The notes beneath the pieces were generated by a model. That model saw nothing but the letters and a program-made list of their open reading frames with translations. It did no database searches and had not been told where the DNA came from. A stretch of 64,000 nucleotides of DNA from Enterobacteriaceae bacterium 4M9. Lineage in GTDB: Bacteria; Pseudomonadota; Gammaproteobacteria; Enterobacterales; Enterobacteriaceae. Positions 37,861-46,112 of the stretch are shown in pieces (positions within the stretch are counted from its first letter, which is position 1; the number at the start of each line of letters is the position of its first letter). Location of the stretch: NCBI GenBank assembly GCA_010092695.1, contig JAADJJ010000001.1, forward strand, positions 1-64,000, written 5' to 3'. Position numbers and translations under genes: made by a program.

Positions 37861-38757
37861 ATGGATGCGAAGCAAACGCGGCAGGGCATATTACTCGCTC
37901 TTGCCGCTTATTTTATTTGGGGTATTGCCCCGGCCTATTTCAAGCTGATTCATTATGTTCCCGCCGATGAGATTCTGACGCACCGCGTTATCTGGTCTTT
38001 CTTCTTTATGCTGGTGCTGGTGTCGCTTGGGCGGCAGTGGTCAAAGGTGCGCCAGGTTTTGCGCACGCCTAAGAAGGTGCTGGGTCTGGGACTGTCTGCC
38101 GTGCTGGTTGGCGGCAACTGGCTGCTGTTTATCTGGGCGGTGAACAACCACCACATGCTGGAAGCGAGCCTCGGTTATTTTATTAACCCGCTGGTGAATG
38201 TGCTGTTAGGCGTGATTTTCCTTGGCGAGCGTTTTCGCCGGATGCAGTGGGTTGCCGTGCTGCTTGCCGTGTGCGGCGTGCTGGTGCAGCTATGGACCTT
38301 CGGCTCCGTGCCGCTGATTGCACTCGGCCTCGCCTTTAGTTTTGCGTTCTACGGTCTGCTGCGTAAACGCATTGCGGTCGATGCCAGCAGCGGCATGCTG
38401 ATTGAGACGCTGTGGCTGCTGCCGCTGGCGGCAATTTATCTGTTTGGTATCGCCAACAGCGCCACCAGTGACATGGGTCAGAACCCCGTTAGCCTTAACC
38501 TGCTGCTGATTGCCGCCGGTATCGTCACCACCATACCGCTGCTGTGCTTTACCGGCGCCGCCAACCGCCTGCGCCTGTCAACGCTGGGCTTTTTCCAGTA
38601 CATCGGCCCGACGCTGATGTTCCTGCTGGCGGTCACGTTCTACGGCGAAGTGCCCGGCCAGGATAAAATGGTCACCTTCGGCTTTATCTGGGCGGCACTG
38701 GCGCTGTTCATTATGGACGCCGTCTACACCCAACGCCGCACCCGCCGCGGCCTGTAA
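37861..38757 (+). CDS. rarD: DMT/EamA-family transporter RarD
   Basis: RarD is a ten-helix inner-membrane protein of the EamA drug/metabolite transporter family; the name comes from chloramphenicol-sensitivity phenotypes and the substrate in enterics is unknown. The 298 residues (296 in E. coli) contain two EamA repeats: LLALAAYFIWGIAPAYFK at the start of the first, NPLVNVLLGVIFLGERF at its end and PTLMFLLAVTFYGE in the second. The C-terminus is basic (QRRTRRGL). Downstream lies the octamer repeat and hairpin region. Confidence 0.94.
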   Translation: MDAKQTRQGILLALAAYFIWGIAPAYFKLIHYVPADEILTHRVIWSFFFMLVLVSLGRQWSKVRQVLRTPKKVLGLGLSAVLVGGNWLLFIWAVNNHHMLEASLGYFINPLVNVLLGVIFLGERFRRMQWVAVLLAVCGVLVQLWTFGSVPLIALGLAFSFAFYGLLRKRIAVDASSGMLIETLWLLPLAAIYLFGIANSATSDMGQNPVSLNLLLIAAGIVTTIPLLCFTGAANRLRLSTLGFFQYIGPTLMFLLAVTFYGEVPGQDKMVTFGFIWAALALFIMDAVYTQRRTRRGL

Positions 38758-38831
38758 TACAGACCGGCTTTTCTCCCCAACGAGGAAAGCCGGTATTTCT
38801 CCCCTTTCCACATCTGCCCTTTTTCTCTTCT
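38758..38831. other. start of the rarD-corA non-coding gap (38758-39458)
   Basis: The 0.7-kb gap between rarD and corA holds no convincing gene. It contains, in order, a pyrimidine-rich octamer tandem repeat, a hairpin array, a pair of direct repeats and two corA terminators, each listed separately. The hairpin GGCTTTTCTCC...CGAGGAAAGCC just after rarD (38765-38791) is a weak candidate 3' structure. Open frames across the gap on both strands arise from the repeat itself. Confidence 0.6.
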
Positions 38832-38935
38832 GCCCTTTTGCCCTTTTGCCCTTTTGCCCTTTTGCCCTTTTGCCCTTTTGCCCTTCTGCCCTTCTGCCCT
38901 TCTGCCCTTCTGCCCTTCTGCCCTTCTGCCCTTCT
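38832..38935. repeat. octanucleotide tandem repeat, 13 copies
   Basis: Six perfect copies of GCCCTTTT (38832-38879) are followed by seven perfect copies of GCCCTTCT (38880-38935), with degenerate units on both sides. One strand is entirely pyrimidine apart from one G per unit. The two-block structure implies two rounds of slippage amplification. Because the unit is 8 bp, all three frames stay open. It is a likely length-variable locus. Confidence 0.95.
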
Positions 38936-39051
38936 GCTCTTTACAGCCCTTACATCCCTTACAGCGACAAAGAAAAACACCTATTTCAGCGGGCTGTCAG
39001 CGGTGGTTTTGTCCGGCTGAAAATCGCCGAAGCGTTCGCGGCTGGCCGGGG

Positions 39052-39215
39052 CGGCCCGCAGGGATGCGGGCCGAGGGCGCGACTTGCAGGGACGCAGCAT
39101 CGCGCCCGTCCCCGACAAGCCAGACGGCGATAAGCGCAGGGCACCTCCCGAAGGGAGGCGATTTTCTTTGCCGGGAGCCGGGATTCAAAAGGGGGCGGCG
39201 GCGAGCCTCCTTTTG
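39052..39215. other. array of four hairpins, two with GGGA loops
   Basis: Hairpin A (39052-39073) is CGGCCCGCA-GGGA-TGCGGGCCG, a perfect 9-bp stem. Hairpin B (39075-39107) has outer stem GGGCGCGA/TCGCGCCC and inner TGC-AGGGAC-GCA. Hairpin C (39144-39158) is CCTCCC-GAA-GGGAGG followed by CGATTTTCTTT, terminator-like on the plus strand. Hairpin D (39186-39215) pairs CAAAAGG with CCTTTTG. The exposed GGGA loops resemble CsrA targets. The array may be a structured RNA, a repeat family member or the 3' end of the rarD transcript. Confidence 0.6.
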
Positions 39216-39258
39216 CCGTTCACGTACGCCATAGCCCACAGATGCATGCAGACTTAAT

Positions 39259-39330
39259 AGTGAACGGAACATTCCACAGGACAAAAGTGCCAAAGTTCGA
39301 GCACAGCGCAAAGTGAACGGGGCATTCCAC
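39259..39330. repeat. pair of 19-bp direct repeats
   Basis: AGTGAACGGAACATTCCAC (39259-39277) and AGTGAACGGGGCATTCCAC (39312-39330) match at 17 of 19 positions and are 53 bp apart. No open frame links them. They may be paired protein-binding sites or remnants of a duplication. Confidence 0.7.
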
Positions 39331-39383
39331 CACACCAAAAAAATCACCAAACAATGCGGCACAACTCTCTGGCCCCCAGAAAC

Positions 39384-39450
39384 AAAAAAGCCAGCCTCCG
39401 GTTCCCCGAACGCTGGCTCTGCGCCTTACAAAAGAAGCCGCCCTGCGGCC
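39384..39450 (-). terminator. two tandem corA terminators
   Basis: The first (39430-39450) is GCCGC-AGG-GCGGC followed by TTCTTTTG on the minus strand. The second (39384-39418) is AGCCAGC...GCTGGCT followed by a run of T. Both lie within 75 bp after the corA stop. Confidence 0.8.
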
Positions 39451-39458
39451 ACCTCTTC

Positions 39459-40409
39459 TTATAACCAGTTCTTACGCTTAAAGTACAAATACGGTGCCAG
39501 CCCCGCCAGCATCATAAACACAATCGCCCCCGGATAACCGAAGCTCCAGTGCAGCTCCGGCATAAACTCAAAGTTCATCCCGTAGCTCGACGCCACCAGC
39601 GTCGGCGGCAGGAACACCACGGACACAACGGAGAAGATTTTGATAATGCGGTTCTGCTCGATGTTGATAAAACCCATCGCCGCCTGCATCAGGAAGTTCA
39701 CCTTCTGAAACAGCGATTCATTGTGCGGCAGCAGAGATTCGATATCGCGCAGGATCTCGCGCGCCTGCTCCAGTTGATTGCCCGGTAAGCGAGCCTTACG
39801 CACCAGGAAGTTCAGCGCGCGCTGGGTATCCATCAGACACAGGCGCACCTTCCAGCCCACGTCTTCCAGTTCTGCGAGCGTAGACAGCGCCTGGTCGTAT
39901 TCATCGCCCTGGCGGCCTTCCATAATCACGCGGCTGAGTTTTTCCAGGTCGCTGTAGATGTTTTCGATTTCATCTGCCAATTGCTCGATTTTGGTTTCAA
40001 ACAGGTCGAGCAGCAGTTCAAAGGCGTTACCGTCCACCATCGTCTGGCCACGGGCGCGCATGCGGTACAGGCGAAACGCCGGCAGTTCACGCTCGCGCAG
40101 CGTATAAAGACGCCCGTCGCGAATGGTGAAAGCCACCGTCGAGTTGCCGGCATGGTCTTCGGCATCTTCAAAAAAGAAAAAGGAGTGGATGTGCAGGCCG
40201 TCTTCGTCTTCGAAGAAACGCGCGGAGGCTTCGATGTCCTCCAGTTCCGGGCGCGTTGCCAGGCTCTGGCCCAGCTCGGTTTGTACCCGCTGGCGCTCTT
40301 CGTCATCCGGCTCGACCAGGTCGACCCAGACAGAGTTGTCCAGCGGTTCGCTTTCATCCACCTCAAGGCGGGAAAGGCGATTATTTTCCAGTTGAAATGC
40401 GCTCAGCAT
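39459..40409 (-). CDS. corA: Magnesium/nickel/cobalt transporter CorA
   Basis: CorA is the main constitutive Mg2+ channel, a homopentamer. ATG 40409 gives 316 residues, the length of E. coli CorA. The large acidic cytosolic domain (1-270) precedes two C-terminal membrane helices; the first ends in the selectivity motif YGMNF (GMN, about 278-280), and the tail is KRKNWL. GGGAG lies 10 nt upstream. A leader of roughly 150-200 nt contains a short open frame of the kind implicated in Mg2+-dependent Rho control of corA in Salmonella. Confidence 0.97.
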   Translation of the reverse strand: MLSAFQLENNRLSRLEVDESEPLDNSVWVDLVEPDDEERQRVQTELGQSLATRPELEDIEASARFFEDEDGLHIHSFFFFEDAEDHAGNSTVAFTIRDGRLYTLRERELPAFRLYRMRARGQTMVDGNAFELLLDLFETKIEQLADEIENIYSDLEKLSRVIMEGRQGDEYDQALSTLAELEDVGWKVRLCLMDTQRALNFLVRKARLPGNQLEQAREILRDIESLLPHNESLFQKVNFLMQAAMGFINIEQNRIIKIFSVVSVVFLPPTLVASSYGMNFEFMPELHWSFGYPGAIVFMMLAGLAPYLYFKRKNWL

Positions 40410-40493
40410 GACCGTGGCTCCCAATGAAGAAATAAATGGGACAGTTCGCAGAACACACGATATCTGGGCGCGCCAGACCTGAAACAGACTGGC

Positions 40494-40544
40494 TCATGCG
40501 ACAGGAAAAACACGGTCGCTGACAACCGCTAAGGCCATCAGCAT
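40494..40544 (-). CDS. possible corA leader peptide
   Basis: A 17-codon open frame (16 residues, MLMALAVVSDRVFPVA) lies in the corA 5' leader, with AAGG 10 nt before its ATG and its stop 84 bp before corA. In Salmonella, translation of a short leader ORF (corL) is reported to govern Rho-dependent termination in front of corA. Whether this frame is that ORF is inferred from position only. A longer GTG frame (40569-40381) overlaps it and runs into corA. Confidence 0.4.
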   Translation of the reverse strand: MLMALAVVSDRVFPVA

Positions 40545-40706
40545 AAGAGGAAAGCCTTAGGAGTTGCACCTGCTTAACAGGTTAATGAGCCAGCATCGAC
40601 TGGGTGTGTCCAAGGCGAATGTCCTCTTAGTGTAATCGTGCGCGCATGTTACGCCAGCCTAAATAAAGCGTCAACAAGAGGCAGAAAAGCACAGAATTTC
40701 GCGTCG

Positions 40707-42872
40707 TTACATCGTTTCCAGTCGGGCATAAGCGGCCACCAGCCACTTGATACCCTGGCCCTGGAACGCCACCTGCAAACGGCTGTGCTCGCCGCTGCCT
40801 TCCAGGTTAACAATGGTGCCCTCACCAAACTTAGCGTGGCGCACGCGCTGGCCGAGTTTAAAGCCGGTATCGCTTTCAGTCAGCGGCGTGGTGGTGCGCT
40901 GCACGGTGCTTGCCGGGCGGCTGACCGTAGCACGCAGGCGCACCTCTTCAATGCACTCTGGCGGCAATTCGCCGATAAAGCGCGATGGGCGATGATAGGC
41001 CTCTTTGCCATACAGACGGCGAGTTTCAGCATAGGTAATGGTCAGCTTCTGCATGGCGCGGGTGACGCCCACGTAGGCCAGGCGGCGCTCTTCTTCCAGA
41101 CGCCCGCCTTCATCAAGCGACATCTGACTTGGGAACATGCCCTCTTCCATCCCGACAATAAACACCTGCGGGAATTCCAGCCCTTTGGCAGAGTGCAGCG
41201 TCATCAGTTGCACCGCGTCCTGCCAGGTGTCTGCCTGCCCTTCGCCCGCTTCCAGCGCCGCGTGGGACAAAAACGCCTGCAGCGGCATCAAATCTTCGTC
41301 TTCGTCGTTGTAGCTGAACTGGCGCGTTGCCGTCACCAGTTCTTCTAAGTTCTCGATGCGCGTCTGGCCCTTCTCGCCTTTTTCCTGCTCATACATCATG
41401 AACAGGCCGGAGTCCTTAATCACGCGGTCGGTCTGCACATGCAGCGGCATGTCGGCAGTCTCGCTCGCCAACGCGTCAATCAGTTCCATAAAACGCTGTA
41501 ACGCCGATGCCGCACGTCCGGCCAGCGACTGGTCCTGCAATAAGCGGCGGCAGGCCTGCCACAGCGTAAGCTGGCTGTCGCGCGCGGTCTGGCGCACCAC
41601 GTCCAGCGTGCGATCGCCAATGCCACGCGTCGGCGTGTTGACCACGCGCTCAAACGCCGCGTCATCGTTGCGGTTGGCAATCAGGCGCAGGTAAGAGAGC
41701 GCATCTTTAATTTCCTGGCGCTCGAAGAAGCGCATGCCGCCGTAAATACGATAGGGCATGCTGCCCTGTAACAGCGCCTCTTCCAGCACGCGCGACTGGG
41801 CGTTGCTGCGATAGAGAATGGCACACTGCGTCAGCGCACCGCCGTTCTCCTGCCACGCCTTGATACGGTTAACCACAAAACGCGCTTCATCGAGTTCATT
41901 AAAAGCGCAGTAAAGCGAAATCGGCTCGCCGTCGCTGCCGTCTGTCCAGAGTTCTTTGCCCAGGCGACCGGCGTTGTGGGCAATCAGGGCGTTAGCCGCG
42001 CTGAGAATGGTGTTGGTGGAGCGGTAGTTTTGCTCCAGGCGAATGGTTTGCGCACCGGGGAAATCGTTCAGAAAGCGCTGGATGTTTTCTACCTGCGCGC
42101 CGCGCCAGCCATAGATTGACTGATCGTCATCACCAACAATCATGACCTTACCGGTATCGCCCGCCAGCAGGCGCACCCAGGCGTACTGAATGCTGTTGGT
42201 GTCCTGGAATTCGTCCACCAGGATGTTGGTGAAGCGCTCGCGGTAGTGGTTGAGAATGTGCGGCTTGTTGAGCCACAACTCATGCGCACGCAGCAGAAGC
42301 TCGGCAAAATCCACCAGCCCTGCGCGGTCGCAGGCTTCCTGATAGGCCTGATACACCTTCTGCCAGGTTTGCTCTACCGGGTTGCCGTAGCTCTCAATAT
42401 GCTGCGGGCGCAACCCTTCGTCTTTTTTACCGTTGATGTACCACATCGCCTGACGCGGCGGCCACTGCTTCTCATCAAGGTTCATCGCCTTAATCAGGCG
42501 TTTGAGCAGACGCAGCTGGTCTTCGCTGTCGAGAATTTGAAAGTCCTGGGGCAGATTAGCGTCCATGTGGTGCGCGCGCAGCAGGCGGTGCGCCAGGCCA
42601 TGGAAGGTACCGACCCACATGCCGCCCTGGCTGGTGCCAAGCAGTTCACCAATGCGGTGGCGCATCTCTGCCGCCGCTTTGTTGGTAAAGGTCACCGCCA
42701 TGATGGAATACGGCGAGCAGTTCTCTACCGTCAAAAGCCAGGCGATACGGTGCACCAGCACGCGCGTCTTACCGCTGCCCGCGCCTGCCAGCACCAGCAT
42801 ATTGCTGCGCGAAGCTGCAACGGCTTCACGCTGTTTATCATTAAGGCTGTCGAGCAGGTAAGAGACGTCCAT
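40707..42872 (-). CDS. uvrD: DNA helicase II UvrD
   Basis: UvrD is the 3'-5' superfamily 1 helicase of nucleotide excision and mismatch repair. ATG 42872 aligns with E. coli and gives 721 residues (720 there). Motifs in order: Q motif LNDKQREAV, Walker A LAGAGSGKTRVL (about 29-40), DEFQDTN (about 220), GDDDQSIYGWRGA, QNYRST, TLHSAKGLEFPQV and VGVTRAM. The C-terminal Tudor-like RNA polymerase-binding region (GQRVRHAKFGEGTIV) is present. It has its own LexA-controlled promoter inside the end of yigB. Confidence 0.97.
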   Translation of the reverse strand: MDVSYLLDSLNDKQREAVAASRSNMLVLAGAGSGKTRVLVHRIAWLLTVENCSPYSIMAVTFTNKAAAEMRHRIGELLGTSQGGMWVGTFHGLAHRLLRAHHMDANLPQDFQILDSEDQLRLLKRLIKAMNLDEKQWPPRQAMWYINGKKDEGLRPQHIESYGNPVEQTWQKVYQAYQEACDRAGLVDFAELLLRAHELWLNKPHILNHYRERFTNILVDEFQDTNSIQYAWVRLLAGDTGKVMIVGDDDQSIYGWRGAQVENIQRFLNDFPGAQTIRLEQNYRSTNTILSAANALIAHNAGRLGKELWTDGSDGEPISLYCAFNELDEARFVVNRIKAWQENGGALTQCAILYRSNAQSRVLEEALLQGSMPYRIYGGMRFFERQEIKDALSYLRLIANRNDDAAFERVVNTPTRGIGDRTLDVVRQTARDSQLTLWQACRRLLQDQSLAGRAASALQRFMELIDALASETADMPLHVQTDRVIKDSGLFMMYEQEKGEKGQTRIENLEELVTATRQFSYNDEDEDLMPLQAFLSHAALEAGEGQADTWQDAVQLMTLHSAKGLEFPQVFIVGMEEGMFPSQMSLDEGGRLEEERRLAYVGVTRAMQKLTITYAETRRLYGKEAYHRPSRFIGELPPECIEEVRLRATVSRPASTVQRTTTPLTESDTGFKLGQRVRHAKFGEGTIVNLEGSGEHSRLQVAFQGQGIKWLVAAYARLETM

Positions 42873-42906
42873 TGGCACCGCCGTAGGTGGACAGGGGCCG
42901 TAACCC

Positions 42907-42960
42907 CTGGCATTTTATACAGAGAAGTGGGGATTATATCAGCGCAGTAAGGGATGCCAA
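42907..42960 (-). promoter_or_regulatory. uvrD promoter with LexA (SOS) box
   Basis: The -35 is TTGGCA (42955-42960), the spacer 16 bp and the -10 a perfect TATAAT (42933-42938), partly within the yigB 3' end. Downstream, CTGTATAAAATGCCAG (42907-42922) matches the LexA box, with the same degenerate CCAG end as the E. coli uvrD box. LexA would block initiation. Confidence 0.85.
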
Positions 42961-43650
42961 CCGTGAAATTGCCAGATGCGGCAGCAAACGCGCCTCACGC
43001 GCCTGCATCAGGTTATTGTCACGCGACATAATCCAGCAGGCCTGCATGCCGCTGCGAATCGCCCCCGCCACGTCGGTGGTGAGGTCGTCGCCCACGTGCA
43101 GGATCTGCGCGGGCGCTACGCCGAGCTTGTGCGCGGCCAGCGCGTACATATCGCCATAAGGCTTGGAACGTCCGTGCGGCCCGGCGCGTAGCACAAACGC
43201 GAAGTAGTCTCCAAGGCCAAACAGCTGCGGGTCGGCGTTGCCGTTGGTGACCGCCACCAGCGGCCACTTCTGTGCAAGCTTCGCCAGTGTGTCATGGGTT
43301 TCCTGCGGCACATCAATGCGGCTGCGCCACTGGTTAAAATTCTCCATGGCGGCATCGGCACCGACGCTGGCTTCTTCTACCGACAGCCCGGCTTCCAGCA
43401 TGGCGCGCTCAACCGCACGGCGGCGCCACTCGGTGACATCGTGATAAATCTCCGGCTCTTCCAGGCGTAGCTGCTGGCGCAGGCGCTGAAAATCCGGCGT
43501 CTGTAGCTCGCTTAAGCCTGGGTGATAGCGCTGGACGAAGCTCAGCGACTCACGCTCGGTGCGGGTAATGACCGGGCCGTTGTCATACAGCGTGTCGTCG
43601 AGATCGAACGTCAGCGCGGCTATCGGCCCCAGCGGGCGATAAAAATGCAT
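42934..43650 (-). CDS. yigB: HAD-family flavin mononucleotide phosphatase YigB
   Basis: YigB dephosphorylates FMN to riboflavin in E. coli. The 238 residues equal the E. coli length. HAD motifs: nucleophile FDLDDTLYDN (about 15-24), VTNGNADPQ (motif II), Lys in GRSKPYGDMY and HVGDDLTTDVAGA (motif IV). The ATG overlaps the xerC stop by one base (TGATG), so it is coupled to xerC. The uvrD promoter sits in its last codons. Confidence 0.95.
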   Translation of the reverse strand: MHFYRPLGPIAALTFDLDDTLYDNGPVITRTERESLSFVQRYHPGLSELQTPDFQRLRQQLRLEEPEIYHDVTEWRRRAVERAMLEAGLSVEEASVGADAAMENFNQWRSRIDVPQETHDTLAKLAQKWPLVAVTNGNADPQLFGLGDYFAFVLRAGPHGRSKPYGDMYALAAHKLGVAPAQILHVGDDLTTDVAGAIRSGMQACWIMSRDNNLMQAREARLLPHLAISRLASLTALI

Positions 43651-44555
43651 CAGCTTTTCCCCCGTTTAGCTCGCGGATGCGCCGCATCATACACCGACGC
43701 TAAATGTTGAAAATCGAGATGGGTATAAATTTGCGTGGTAGAGAGGTTGGCATGGCCCAGCAACTCCTGCACCGCACGCAGATCGCCACTTGATTCAAGC
43801 ATGTGGGTGGCAAACGAGTGGCGCAGCTTGTGCGGATTGACGTGGCTGTTCAGCCCCTGTTTGATGCCCCACTCGGCAAAGCGCTTTTGCACGTTGCGCG
43901 CGGAAATGCGCTTGCCGGTTTTCGCCAGAAACAGCGCGTCGTCGTCAGGCCCGAACAGCTCGCGCAGGTCAAGCCAGTGCTCAACCCAGGCCACCGCCGT
44001 ACGGCCAATGGGCAAACGGCGCTCTTTGCTGCCCTTGCCCATTACCCACGCTTCGCCGCTCGCTAAATCGAGATGCTTACAGTCAAGGTTAACCAGTTCA
44101 GACAAACGCAGACCTGCGCCGTACATCACTTCCAGCATGGCACGGTCGCGCACCGCCAGCGGATCGTTAATATCAATCTCCAGCAGGCGATTAACATCAT
44201 CAACGTCGATATTTTTCGGCAGGTGGCGCGGTGTTTTGGGGGCAGAGACGCCTTTCGCCGGGTTGGCCGCAAGCTGGCCCTGAAAAACCTGCCAGTCGAA
44301 GAAGCTGCGCAACGCTGAGAGCCGCAGCGCCAGGCTTGCGGCCTGTAGACCGTGGCGACGGCTGCGCACCACCAGCGAGCGTACAGCGGCAGTATCACAG
44401 CGCGCCCAGTCGGCGATTTTCATTTCAGAGAGCATCGCCACCAGCGCTTCAAGCTGGCGGCGGTAGTTAATCAGCGTGATGGGGCTAAGCTGGCGCTCAA
44501 CCTTGAGGTGGCGCAGAAAGCCCTCAACGGCGGGCTGAAGCGGTGAGTCGGTCAC
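43650..44555 (-). CDS. xerC: Tyrosine recombinase XerC
   Basis: XerC acts with XerD at dif to resolve chromosome dimers and at plasmid cer-type sites. The 301 residues (298 in E. coli) show an N-terminal core-binding domain (about 5-90) and catalytic residues: Arg in GAGLRLSEL (about 150), Lys in GKGSKERRLP (about 174), HKLRHSFATH (His and Arg, about 243-246), His in LGHANLS (about 269) and Tyr in QIYTH (about 278). The GTG start overlaps the yigA stop by 4 bp (GTGA). Confidence 0.97.
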   Translation of the reverse strand: MTDSPLQPAVEGFLRHLKVERQLSPITLINYRRQLEALVAMLSEMKIADWARCDTAAVRSLVVRSRRHGLQAASLALRLSALRSFFDWQVFQGQLAANPAKGVSAPKTPRHLPKNIDVDDVNRLLEIDINDPLAVRDRAMLEVMYGAGLRLSELVNLDCKHLDLASGEAWVMGKGSKERRLPIGRTAVAWVEHWLDLRELFGPDDDALFLAKTGKRISARNVQKRFAEWGIKQGLNSHVNPHKLRHSFATHMLESSGDLRAVQELLGHANLSTTQIYTHLDFQHLASVYDAAHPRAKRGKS

Positions 44556-45256
44556 TGGCGCTCAATCCAGCGTTCCAGCAGCGTGGGCAGCATTTGCGCC
44601 AGCTCTTCAAGTAGCTGCGTGCCCTGACTTGCCTGGTAGTGCTGCGGATCGCGGCTGGTGAAGATAATCACCCCCAAATCGCCATGCTGGCCCATCAGCG
44701 ACATCGCTACCGAACCTACCGCCTTTGCCTGCGGCAGCATCACCAGCAGTTCCGGGCCATGCAACGGCCCCAGGTAGTGGCGTGCGTTGCCAAAGCGCTG
44801 AATACGTAACGGCTCAAAGGACTGGCGGTTCAGCGCCAGGTGTGTGAAGTCAGACGGCGCTCCGATACGCCAGCGCTCCGGGAACAGCCGAATATGCGCA
44901 CCCGCAAGGCCAAGATCGCGCGCCCAGCGGTGCAGGCGGTTAAGCATGTCGTGCAGGCTGTCGGCCGCGGCAAGGCGCGCCTGGAGTTTCAGCAGGCTGG
45001 AAAACAGGGCTTCGTTGCTGCTGGCCTGCTCAATGAGCAGCGACATGTCGCCTTCAAGCGCGCGGATTTGATTGCGCGCGCGGGCCATGTGCCACTCAAC
45101 CAGCGACACGGTGCCGCGCACCGGGTGGGGAATTTGAATCTGTTCGACCAGGCGCGCGTTGCGGATGAAGAACTCAGGGTTACGTAACAGGTAGTCACAC
45201 ACCGCTGCGTCATCCAGCCCGACAAGCGTCTCCTGCTGTTCCTCGACGTTTTTCAT
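44552..45256 (-). CDS. yigA: DUF484 family protein YigA
   Basis: This is a 234-residue protein of unknown function (235 in E. coli), nearly always encoded between dapF and xerC. The N-terminal part (DYLLRNPEFFIRN, about 21-33) leads to a coiled coil (about 55-100) and a C-terminal GAF-like domain with VMLPQAKAVGSVAM and LGVIIFTSRDP. No catalytic residues are apparent. The start overlaps the dapF stop by 4 bp. Confidence 0.9.
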   Translation of the reverse strand: MKNVEEQQETLVGLDDAAVCDYLLRNPEFFIRNARLVEQIQIPHPVRGTVSLVEWHMARARNQIRALEGDMSLLIEQASSNEALFSSLLKLQARLAAADSLHDMLNRLHRWARDLGLAGAHIRLFPERWRIGAPSDFTHLALNRQSFEPLRIQRFGNARHYLGPLHGPELLVMLPQAKAVGSVAMSLMGQHGDLGVIIFTSRDPQHYQASQGTQLLEELAQMLPTLLERWIERQ

Positions 45257-46077
45257 AGCTGTATGGATCCATCGTAAACATGGGCCGCCGGACCGGTCAT
45301 AAACAGCGGCTGACCTGGCCCTTTCCAGGCGATATCGAGTCGTCCTCCGGGCAGGTCCACGCGCACCTGACCTTCCAGTAATCCCTGTTGGATGCCAACC
45401 GCCACCGCACCACAGGCGCCGCTGCCGCAGGCCTGGGTTTCGCCCGCGCCACGCTCAAACACGCGCAGACGGATGTGCTGGCGGTTAACCACCTGCATAA
45501 AACCGATGTTAGCGCGCTCCGGGAAACGCTCATGGCTTTCCATCAACGGGCCGAGTGTTTCGACCGGCGCCAGGTCGATATCATCCACCTGAATCACGGC
45601 GTGCGGGTTGCCCATCGACACCACACCGCACAGCACAGTTTCGCCCTCGACACGCATGATGTAGGTCTTTTCTGCCTTGTTGGCACGAAACGGCACATCG
45701 GACGGCTCAAACTTCGGCTCACCCATATTGACCTTCACCAGCTCGTTTTCGGTCACGCTCAACACCATGCGCCCGTTGGCGGTGCTGACGCGAATGTCGC
45801 GCTTGTTGGTCAGCCCTTTCAGACGCACAAAGCGGGCAAAGCAGCGCGCACCGTTGCCGCACTGCGACACTTCGCTGCCGTCAGCGTTAAAAATACGATA
45901 GTGAAAATCAAGTTCAGGATCGTACGGTGGTTCAACCACCAGCAACTGGTCAAAGCCAATACCAAGGTGCCGGTCTGACAGGCGGCGAATCATCTCCGGG
46001 GAAAAAAAGACGTTCTGCGTTACCGCGTCGACGACCATAAAGTCGTTGCCAAGGCCATGCATCTTAGAGAACTGCAT
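45253..46077 (-). CDS. dapF: Diaminopimelate epimerase DapF
   Basis: DapF interconverts LL- and meso-diaminopimelate for lysine and peptidoglycan synthesis. ATG 46077, after ATGGAGCAGAAA, gives 274 residues as in E. coli. The two catalytic cysteines are in CGNGARCF (about 73) and TQACGSGAC (about 217). The upstream in-frame codon at 46089 lacks E. coli similarity. It follows lptM by 35 bp in the operon. Confidence 0.97.
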   Translation of the reverse strand: MQFSKMHGLGNDFMVVDAVTQNVFFSPEMIRRLSDRHLGIGFDQLLVVEPPYDPELDFHYRIFNADGSEVSQCGNGARCFARFVRLKGLTNKRDIRVSTANGRMVLSVTENELVKVNMGEPKFEPSDVPFRANKAEKTYIMRVEGETVLCGVVSMGNPHAVIQVDDIDLAPVETLGPLMESHERFPERANIGFMQVVNRQHIRLRVFERGAGETQACGSGACGAVAVGIQQGLLEGQVRVDLPGGRLDIAWKGPGQPLFMTGPAAHVYDGSIQL

Positions 46078-46112
46078 TTTCTGCTCCATACTGCGCGGCG
46101 ACCTTGTGTTTG

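Noticed and set aside
38832..38935. CRISPR array
   Set aside because: The units are 8 bp and contiguous with no spacers, and there are no cas genes.
38711..39362. Several overlapping open frames rich in FCPSALLP or GQKGRRAE repeats
   Set aside because: They are translations of the 8-bp tandem repeat, which stays open in all frames. Starts are non-ATG without ribosome sites, and frames on both strands look equally good.
40381..40569. 62-codon GTG frame upstream of and overlapping corA
   Set aside because: It could be read, but it lacks a clear ribosome site and overlaps the corA start in another frame; the shorter ATG frame at 40494-40544 is the better leader-peptide candidate.
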